From: Enterovirga aerilata
GTDB lineage: Bacteria > Pseudomonadota > Alphaproteobacteria > Rhizobiales > Beijerinckiaceae
DNA: 64,000 nt
Direction: 5' to 3'
Assembly (NCBI RefSeq): GCF_013044135.1
Contig: NZ_JABEPP010000007.1
Span: forward strand, 124,001-188,000
In this document: in pieces, positions 58,051 through 64,000 of the stretch
Numbering within the stretch: the stretch's first letter is position 1
How the letters are laid out: the number at the start of each line of letters is the position of its first letter
Program-made: the position numbers and the translations under genes
The notes under the pieces: model-generated
The model's input: the letters and a program-made list of their open reading frames with translations, nothing else
Database searches by the model: none
Told to the model about the DNA's origin: nothing

Positions 58051-59013
58051 ATGCTGACCTTCGACACAATCGCGCAGGTGCTGTGGACGTCGCTCGCGAC
58101 GTCCAGTTACCTCGTGCTCTTCGCGGTCGCCTTCGCGCTGGTCCTGAAGGTGAACCAGATCTTCAACTTCGCCCAGGCTGCGGTCATGACGATCGCGTTC
58201 TACTCGGCGCATGCGGTCGTCTCGATGGCCGGGCAGCCTGGGGTTCTCGGCTTCCTGGCCGCGCTGGGATCGGCCATGCTCGCGGCCGCGATCCTGGAGA
58301 TATTCGGCTTCCGCTCCCTGCGCCGGCGCCGCGCCTCGCAGATGTTCGTCTTCATCTTCACCCTGATCGTATCCGAGCTCGTGGCCTATCTCGCGATGCT
58401 GATATTCGGCACCTGGCCGACCACGATCTTCCCGTCGCTCTTCTGGCCTGTCTCGCTGGTCGGGAACGTCGCGGTGAGCGCCTGGGACGTGCCGGCGCTG
58501 GGTGCCATGCTGGGCTCGCTCGCCTTGCTCTTCGTGTTCCTGCGCTACTCGCAGCCCGGCCGGTTCATGATCGCGGTGGCCGACAATCCCGATCTCGCCG
58601 AGCTCTACGGGATCGAGAAGAACCGCATCTATCTCTACGCGATGCTGATCGCAGGGCTGCTGATCGGGGTCGGCATGTTCCTCTACGGCTCGCGCGCGCA
58701 GGTCCAGGCGACGACCTCGATCGAGCTCATGCTCTTCGCGATCGCGGCCACGATCATCGGCGGCATCGGCAACGTATGGGGCGCTGCGCTGACCGCGATC
58801 GTGCTCGGCGTCGTCCAGAACGGCAGCGTCCTGTTCATACCCTCCGAGTGGCAGGGCTTTCTCCTCTACGTGTTCCTGTTCCTGGCGATCGTCTTCTTCC
58901 CGAACGGGGTGAAGCTGCCGGAGCGCAAGCGCGGCCTCGCCCGGAAGGTGGCGAGCGTCGATCTCGGCGAGGGCGCCGCCGCAGCCAAGCCCGCCACGGC
59001 CGGGGAGGGCTGA
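58051..59013 (+). CDS. Branched-chain-type ABC permease (LivH-like)
   Basis: 320 residues, about eight membrane helices. KVNQIFNFAQAAVMTIAFYS is the LivH start motif (N-x-x-x-x-A-x-G-x-x-x is weakly kept), and IAATIIGGIGNVWGAALTAI is the conserved permease loop. The C-terminal 25 residues are a charged tail. Ends 3 bases before livM. Confidence 0.92.
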   Translation: MLTFDTIAQVLWTSLATSSYLVLFAVAFALVLKVNQIFNFAQAAVMTIAFYSAHAVVSMAGQPGVLGFLAALGSAMLAAAILEIFGFRSLRRRRASQMFVFIFTLIVSELVAYLAMLIFGTWPTTIFPSLFWPVSLVGNVAVSAWDVPALGAMLGSLALLFVFLRYSQPGRFMIAVADNPDLAELYGIEKNRIYLYAMLIAGLLIGVGMFLYGSRAQVQATTSIELMLFAIAATIIGGIGNVWGAALTAIVLGVVQNGSVLFIPSEWQGFLLYVFLFLAIVFFPNGVKLPERKRGLARKVASVDLGEGAAAAKPATAGEG

Positions 59014-59016
59014 TCC

Positions 59017-59910
59017 GTGGAGTACATCTACACGCTCGTCATCCTGATCGCGCTCGGCGTGGTCCTGGCCTCCAGCTTCAACCTGATCATCGGCTATGCG
59101 GGGCTCGTCTCCATCGCGCATCCGGTCTTCTATGCGATCGGGGCCTATGTCTCGGCGCTGCTGGCGCGCGACCACGGCGTGCCGGTTCCCGTCGCGATGA
59201 TCCTCGGGGCGCTCGCCGCCATGGCCGCGTCGATCGCTGTCGCGCTGCCGTCGCTGCGCGTCTCGGGAGACTACCTCCTGATCGCGAGCATCGGGTTCCA
59301 GCTCGGCCTGCTGGAGGCGATCAAGAACGTCTCCTTCACGGGCGGTGCGGGCGGCCTCACGAACATCCCGCCCTTCCTCATCCAGACCGCCGGGCGCGAG
59401 GCTTATGTCGCCCTCGTGGTCGGAGTGGCCGTCCTGACGGTGCTTCTCACGCGATCCATCGCCCATGGACCCTACGGCCGGGCGTTGAGCGCCATGCGCG
59501 ACGACGAGCTCGCCTTCGCGGCGCTCGGGCGCAATGCGGTCGCCATGAAGGTCGCGGTCTTCGCTCTCGGCTCCGGCCTCGCCGGCCTCGCCGGCGCGCT
59601 CTATGCCCATTACTTCCGCTTCGTGACGCCGGAGCAGTTCGAGCTTCTGCAATCGGCCGCGATCCTGACCATGGTCGTGGTCGGCGGGATCAGGACGACG
59701 TGGGGACCGGTGGTCGGCGCGATCCTGCTCCAGGCCCTGCCGCAGGCCATCACCTTCCTCGACCTGCCGGTCGCGCTCCTCGGCCCGCTGCAGGGCCTGC
59801 TCTTCACCGGGCTCGTGCTCGTATTCATGTTCTGGCGGCCGCAGGGCCTCGTCGCAGCGGGCGAGTTCTGGCGCCCGTCCAGGGAGGCGCCCGATGTCGG
59901 CCGTCCTTGA
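59017..59910 (+). CDS. Branched-chain-type ABC permease (LivM-like)
   Basis: 297 residues, GTG start. Helices throughout; LASSFNLIIGYAGLVSIAHP, SGDYLLIASIGFQLGLLEAI, the FTGGAGGLTNIP loop and VVVGGIRTTWGPVVGAILLQ are typical LivM features. Overlaps livG by 17 bases. Confidence 0.93.
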   Translation: MEYIYTLVILIALGVVLASSFNLIIGYAGLVSIAHPVFYAIGAYVSALLARDHGVPVPVAMILGALAAMAASIAVALPSLRVSGDYLLIASIGFQLGLLEAIKNVSFTGGAGGLTNIPPFLIQTAGREAYVALVVGVAVLTVLLTRSIAHGPYGRALSAMRDDELAFAALGRNAVAMKVAVFALGSGLAGLAGALYAHYFRFVTPEQFELLQSAAILTMVVVGGIRTTWGPVVGAILLQALPQAITFLDLPVALLGPLQGLLFTGLVLVFMFWRPQGLVAAGEFWRPSREAPDVGRP

Positions 59911-60652
59911 GATCCGCGGGCTCGACAAGCGCTTCGGCGGCATCGTCGTCGCCGACGCGATCGACCTCACGCTGTCGGCCGGACGCGTCGTCGGGCTGAT
60001 CGGGCCGAACGGCGCGGGCAAGACCTCGCTCTTCAACCTCGTGAGCGGAATCTTCCCCGCGGATGCCGGCACGATCACGTTGGACGGGGAGCGCATCGAT
60101 CGGCTGAAGACGCACAGGCGCGCAGCGCGGGGCCTTTCCCGGACCTGGCAGAACCTCCGCCTGTTCCCCTCGCTCTCCGTCCTCGACAACCTGATGGTCG
60201 GGCCGCGGCACTATCCGGGCGAGAAGCTCTGGCGGCTCGCCTTCGATCGCGGCGGCGTCCGGCGGCGCGAGGCGGAGACGCGGCGGCGCGCGCTCGACGT
60301 GCTGGAGCGGACGGGCCTCGCCGCCGTGGCGAAGACGCGCGCCGCCGACCTGACCTTCGGCCAGCAGAAGCTCGTGGGCGTCGCGCGCGCCCTGATGAAC
60401 GAGTCGCGCTGCCTGCTCCTGGACGAGCCGATGGCCGGCGTCGAGGGACATGCCTACGAGACGATGCAGCGCGTCGTGCGCGACGTCGCGGCGAGCGGCG
60501 TCGCGGTCTGCGTCGTCGAGCACAACGTCGCCTTCATCCGCGACCTCTGCGACGAGGGTGTCTTCATGTTCGCCGGCAAGGTCCTGGCCCGCGGGCCCGT
60601 GGCGGACCTCATCGCCGATCCCCGCCTGACCGAGCTCTATTTCGGGACCTGA
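59894..60652 (+). CDS. ABC ATPase (LivG-like)
   Basis: 252 residues. Walker A GPNGAGKTSLFNLVSG, LivG-type signature LTFGQQKLVGVARAL, Walker B CLLLDEPMAGVEG, H-loop in VCVVEHNVAFIRDLC. The signature reads FGQ where SGGQ is common; this is normal for LivG. Powers the importer with LivF. Confidence 0.95.
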   Translation: MSAVLEIRGLDKRFGGIVVADAIDLTLSAGRVVGLIGPNGAGKTSLFNLVSGIFPADAGTITLDGERIDRLKTHRRAARGLSRTWQNLRLFPSLSVLDNLMVGPRHYPGEKLWRLAFDRGGVRRREAETRRRALDVLERTGLAAVAKTRAADLTFGQQKLVGVARALMNESRCLLLDEPMAGVEGHAYETMQRVVRDVAASGVAVCVVEHNVAFIRDLCDEGVFMFAGKVLARGPVADLIADPRLTELYFGT

Positions 60653-60655
60653 GCG

Positions 60656-61339
60656 ATGCTCGAGATCAACTCCGTCTCGGCCGGCTACGGGGCGCTCACC
60701 GCCCTGGAGAACATCTCGGCCAGCCTCGCCGATGGCGCACGGCTGGGCATCTTCGGCCATAACGGGGCCGGCAAGACGACCCTGCTCCGCTGCATCATCG
60801 GGGCGCATGCGCCGTCCGCGGGCACCGTCAGGCTCAACGGCGAGCCGATCATTCCCGGCCAGGTCCCGGCGACGGTGCGCCGCGGGATCGCCTTCGTGCC
60901 GCAGGGCCACAACGTCTTTCCGAACCTCTCGGTCGAGGAGAACCTCACGATCTCTGGCCTCCTGTTCGACCGCTCCTTCGTGACGGAGGTGATGCGCCTC
61001 TTCCCGGTGCTGGAGGAGCGCCGGAGCCAGCGGGCGGGCTCGATGTCGGGAGGCGAGCAGCAGATGCTCGCGCTCGGCATGGCCATGATGACCCAGCCGA
61101 AATGGCTCCTGCTGGACGAGCCGTCGACCGGTCTCGCGCCCGTCATCGTGCGCAACGTGATGGGCCAGCTCGCGGTCGTGAACAAGACGTTCGGGACCGG
61201 GCTGATCATCGTGGAGCAGAACGTCCCCGCGACCCTGAAGGTCGTCGAAAGCTGCCTGATCCTGAAATCCGGCCGGGCCGTGTACCAGGGCGACGCCGCG
61301 ACGCTCGCCGCCAAGCCGGACCTCTGGGAGTGGTTCTGA
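60656..61339 (+). CDS. ABC ATPase (LivF-like)
   Basis: 227 residues. Walker A GHNGAGKTTLLRCI, signature SMSGGEQQMLALGMAMM, Walker B WLLLDEPSTGLAPV, H-loop LIIVEQNVPATLK. Three bases after livG. Second ATPase of the importer. Confidence 0.95.
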   Translation: MLEINSVSAGYGALTALENISASLADGARLGIFGHNGAGKTTLLRCIIGAHAPSAGTVRLNGEPIIPGQVPATVRRGIAFVPQGHNVFPNLSVEENLTISGLLFDRSFVTEVMRLFPVLEERRSQRAGSMSGGEQQMLALGMAMMTQPKWLLLDEPSTGLAPVIVRNVMGQLAVVNKTFGTGLIIVEQNVPATLKVVESCLILKSGRAVYQGDAATLAAKPDLWEWF

Positions 61340-61340
61340 C

Positions 61341-62741
61341 GTGAAGGCGAAACGCGACGAGGCGTTGCGCGCCCGCAGCGCGGAGGGTGCTCGCGAGCTG
61401 ATGGGCTGGGCCGTCGGGGCCGCTCGGCAGCCGCTTCCACGCGAGATCCGCGACCGCGCCGCTCTGGTCCTCGCGGACGATATCGGGGCCATGGTCGTCG
61501 CGGCCACGGAGCCGGGCGTCGCGCGCAGCCGGGAGGTCTTCGCCCGCAGCTCCGGTGCGGCGGAGGCGAGCGTCTTCGCGCCCGGCACCCCGCGGCTCGA
61601 CAGGGCTTCCGCGGCCGCCGCGAACGGCATTGCGGCCGCCTGGTGTGAGCTCGACGAAGGCTACCGCGGCGCGCCCTGCCATGCGGGCGCCTACATCCTG
61701 CCGGCGCTTCTTGCGGAGGCGGAAGCGCGCGGCGCTGGCCTCGGCGAGGTTCTCTCCTCCCTTGCGGTCGCCTACGAGATCACCGCCCGGATGGCGCGGG
61801 CCTTTCCGTTCCCGGCGATGACCGTGCATCCGCACGCGGCCTTCGCGACCGTCGGGGCGGCGGCGGGCGTCTCCCTCATCCGGGGGCACGACGAGCGCCT
61901 TCTTCTGGACGCCGTCTCGGGTGCGGCGAGCATGACCTTCGCGGGCCCGTACGAGCATGCGATCGAGGGCGCGCTCGTGCGCAATGCATGGACCTCGGCG
62001 GGCGCCTGGGTCGGCCTGCGCTCGGCCGATTTCGCGGAGGCCGGCGTCGCGGGCCTCCCGGAGACCTTCTACGACGTGTTCGCGACCGCCTTCGGGACCG
62101 GCGTCGAGCCGGACGTCCTGCAGGCCGGACTCGGGACCGAGTGGTCGATCGCGGGCGGCTACCACAAGGTCTTCGCCTGCTGCCAATACGCCCATGGCGC
62201 GATCGAGGCGACGCTTGCGCTTCGCGACCGGCTCGGAGCGGGCCGGCGGGTCGAGGAGCTCGAGGAGATCCTCGTCGAGACCCATCCGCGTGGCCTCACG
62301 CTCACGGCGGTCGAGCCACCGACCGTTCTGTCCGCCAAGTTCTCGATGCCGCATGCGGTCGCCGCCTCCGCGGTCACCGGGACGGGCGGGCAGGCGGCGT
62401 TCAGCGAGGAAGCGCTGCATGACGGCCGGATTGCCGCCTTGCGCCGCAAGGTCCGGCTCGCACCCATCGGCGAGATCGGGCCGCCGCCGAACGACCGGCC
62501 CTCGCGCGTGACGTGGCGCTTCAGGGATGGCGGGACGCTCACCGAGCTGCGCGAGAGCGCGCGCGGCGGGGCCGACCAGCCCTTCGACGAGGCGACGTTG
62601 CTGGCGAAGCTGCGGGACAACACAGCACGGGCCTTCCCGGCCATGGCCGGGGTGCTGACCGGGATCGTGCAGGGCCGCGTCGATCCGGGAGCGGGCTGGC
62701 GCGAGACGGTGGACGAGATGATGCGGGACGCAGGGCGCTGA
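61341..62741 (+). CDS. MmgE/PrpD-family protein
   Basis: 466 residues, GTG start one base after the livF stop. Helical domain 1 with LADDIGAMVVAATEPGVARS and RLDRASAAAANGIAAAWCEL (ends DEGY), TVHPHAAFATVGAAAGVSLI, and the lid around GGYHKVFACCQYAHGAIEAT. Family members are 2-methylcitrate dehydratases, cis-aconitate decarboxylase and iminodisuccinate epimerase. Here it likely dehydrates or epimerises a tricarboxylate-like intermediate before the lyase. Confidence 0.92.
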   Translation: MKAKRDEALRARSAEGARELMGWAVGAARQPLPREIRDRAALVLADDIGAMVVAATEPGVARSREVFARSSGAAEASVFAPGTPRLDRASAAAANGIAAAWCELDEGYRGAPCHAGAYILPALLAEAEARGAGLGEVLSSLAVAYEITARMARAFPFPAMTVHPHAAFATVGAAAGVSLIRGHDERLLLDAVSGAASMTFAGPYEHAIEGALVRNAWTSAGAWVGLRSADFAEAGVAGLPETFYDVFATAFGTGVEPDVLQAGLGTEWSIAGGYHKVFACCQYAHGAIEATLALRDRLGAGRRVEELEEILVETHPRGLTLTAVEPPTVLSAKFSMPHAVAASAVTGTGGQAAFSEEALHDGRIAALRRKVRLAPIGEIGPPPNDRPSRVTWRFRDGGTLTELRESARGGADQPFDEATLLAKLRDNTARAFPAMAGVLTGIVQGRVDPGAGWRETVDEMMRDAGR

Positions 62742-64000
62742 TGGGTACGGATGTCGACATCCTGGTGATCGGGGCGGGAGGCTGCGGCCTTGCCGCGGCG
62801 ATCGCGGGCTCCGATGCTGGGGCGAGCGTCGCCGTCATCGAGAAGCACGAGCGCCCGGGCGGCAATTCTTCCCTTTCGACTGGCTCCGTTCCGGCTGCGG
62901 GCAGCCGCTTCCAGCGCGAGGCCGGCATCGAGGACGATCCCGAGCGCATGGTCCGCGACCTGATGAGCATCGCCCGCGAGACCGACGATCTCGATCTCGT
63001 CCGGCGGCTGGCAGGCGTCTCGGCCGAGACGGTCGAGTGGCTCGTGGACGAGGTCGGCGCGAGGCTGAAGCTCGTGACGGCCTACAAGCATATCGGCCAT
63101 TCTGTCCCGCGGCTGCATGCGCCCGTGTCCCGGCGCGGACAGGATCTGGTCGACGACCTGATCGCCGCAGTCGAGAAGCGGGACGTCCCGATCGCTGTCG
63201 GCAACAGCGCGGTCGACCTCATCGTGGAGAATGGGGCCGTCCACGGCGCACTCGTCGAGACGGACGGCAGCCGAAGCGAGATCAGGGCCGGCAAGACGAT
63301 CCTGTCCGTGAACGGCTTCGCCGGAAATCCCGATCTCGTCCGCCGGTTCTGCCCGGAGATCGCCGGCGCAGAGTATTTCGGCGCGCGCGGCTCGACCGGC
63401 GAGGCGATCCTCTGGGGCGAGAAGATCGGCGCCGATTTCGCGAACATGGCCGCCTACCAGGGCTACGCGGCCGTCGCCTATCCGCAGGGGAGCCTCCTCT
63501 CCTGGACGACGATCGAGAAGGGCGGCTTCATCGTCGGCGAGGATGCCCGCCGTTTCGGCGACGAGAGTCTCGGCTATTCGGGCTATGCCCGAATCGTGCT
63601 TGGCCGGGGCGGCAAGACCTTCGCGGTCTTCGACCAGAAGATCTTCGACGTCGCGGCAGGCGAGGAGGAGTTCCTCGAGCTCTGGAAATATGGCGGCCTG
63701 AAGCGCGGCGAGACCCCGGAGGAGATCGCCCGCGCCCTCGATCTCGACGGCGGGGCCCTCGCGGAGGAGCTGGCCGCCTTCAACCGCGCCGCCTCGGGTC
63801 GCGAGCCGGATCGCTTCGGGCGGCATGATTTCGGCCTCGCTCCGCTCGCCGGCCCGTTCTACATCTGCCGCGTGGTCCCGGGCCTGTTCCACACCCAGGG
63901 CGGGCTCCGCGTCGACGGGGACGGGCGCGTGCTGCGGCCGGGCGGGAGCGCGGTGCCGAACCTCTTTGCGGGCGGCGGCGCGGCGGCCGGGATCAGCGGT
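62741..64000 (+). CDS. FAD-dependent oxidoreductase (fumarate reductase/tricarballylate dehydrogenase type), cut by window end
   Basis: First 420 residues of a flavoprotein; the 3' end is beyond the window. Dinucleotide fold ILVIGAGGCGLAAAIAGSDA, VIEKHERPGGNSSLSTGSVP, then the FAD_binding_2 core with GHSVPRLHAPVSRRGQDLVD and the C-terminal RVVPGLFHTQGGLRVDGDGR, VPNLFAGGGAAAGISG. Oxidises a C-C bond next to a carboxylate in family members. ATG overlaps the MmgE/PrpD stop (TGATG), so it belongs to the same operon. Confidence 0.9.
   Translation, partial: MGTDVDILVIGAGGCGLAAAIAGSDAGASVAVIEKHERPGGNSSLSTGSVPAAGSRFQREAGIEDDPERMVRDLMSIARETDDLDLVRRLAGVSAETVEWLVDEVGARLKLVTAYKHIGHSVPRLHAPVSRRGQDLVDDLIAAVEKRDVPIAVGNSAVDLIVENGAVHGALVETDGSRSEIRAGKTILSVNGFAGNPDLVRRFCPEIAGAEYFGARGSTGEAILWGEKIGADFANMAAYQGYAAVAYPQGSLLSWTTIEKGGFIVGEDARRFGDESLGYSGYARIVLGRGGKTFAVFDQKIFDVAAGEEEFLELWKYGGLKRGETPEEIARALDLDGGALAEELAAFNRAASGREPDRFGRHDFGLAPLAGPFYICRVVPGLFHTQGGLRVDGDGRVLRPGGSAVPNLFAGGGAAAGISG

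Noticed and set aside
58039-60189. A 716-codon open frame on the minus strand across the permease and ATPase genes
   Set aside because: It is the antisense of livH, livM and the start of livG, full of Arg/Asp/His-rich low-complexity sequence with no domain. Long antisense frames are common in GC-rich genes.

Overview
The window is GC-rich DNA of an alphaproteobacterium, most likely a member of the Hyphomicrobiales. The evidence is a 5-aminolevulinate synthase of the C4 type (HemA), a GapR/DUF2312 nucleoid protein, a TctCBA tripartite tricarboxylate transporter, a Liv-type ABC transporter and GTA-like phage tail genes. The exact genus cannot be read from the sequence. It has two halves joined at a tRNA-Thr gene.

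Left half (1 to about 34,220): the right-hand part of a tailed-phage (siphovirus-type) prophage. The late genes run left to right: major capsid protein (entering the window already open, in frame with what looks like a protease tail), portal, a collagen-like protein, head-tail connector, an MptE/DUF115-like protein, head-tail adaptor, HK97 gp10-like and DUF3168 tail-completion proteins, tail tube, a tail-chaperone pair joined by a probable -1 frameshift, tape measure, tail-tip proteins, an NlpC/P60-like protein, a J-like tip protein and a tail fibre. These are followed by an AT-richer SAM methyltransferase, an amidase endolysin, a set of small membrane proteins and lipoproteins, and an SGNH-hydrolase tail protein. 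The run ends at a UUCG-loop terminator near 27,035. Two cargo islands interrupt the structural genes: a hicAB toxin-antitoxin pair (5.68-6.33 kb), and a set of small genes and gene remnants between the tail chaperone and the tape measure (9.34-11.37 kb). From 27 to 34 kb the early or accessory genes run mostly leftward: small unknown proteins, a HerA-like ATPase, ribbon-helix-helix-like and winged-helix proteins, and a divergent SRAP (YedK/HMCES) gene. Terminase, integrase and a recognisable lysogeny repressor are not in the window. The prophage ends beside the 3' end of tRNA-Thr(GGT), a plausible attachment site.

Right half (34.2-64 kb): host chromosome. Housekeeping genes come first: a coiled-coil periplasmic protein, hemA, a damaged small ORF, murA, gapR, and a peptide-deformylase-like protein that has lost key metal ligands. 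A tight operon then encodes a Crp/Fnr regulator, a FecR-domain protein and a CHASE2 adenylate/guanylate cyclase. Next are a DUF1127 protein, tctCBA, a GH5-like glycoside hydrolase, a small membrane protein and a DUF2243 membrane protein. A membrane GGDEF-EAL protein sits next to an RpfF-like crotonase, reminiscent of DSF signalling.

The last 10 kb is a catabolic locus. A polysaccharide-deacetylase/PuuE-like enzyme and a GntR regulator run leftward. Divergently come a PEP-mutase/isocitrate-lyase family enzyme, an isochorismatase-family amidohydrolase, a complete Liv-type ABC importer, an MmgE/PrpD protein and a flavoprotein cut by the window end. Two copies of a CTGTYGACAG element lie between the divergent arms and probably bind the GntR protein. 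The substrate is unknown.
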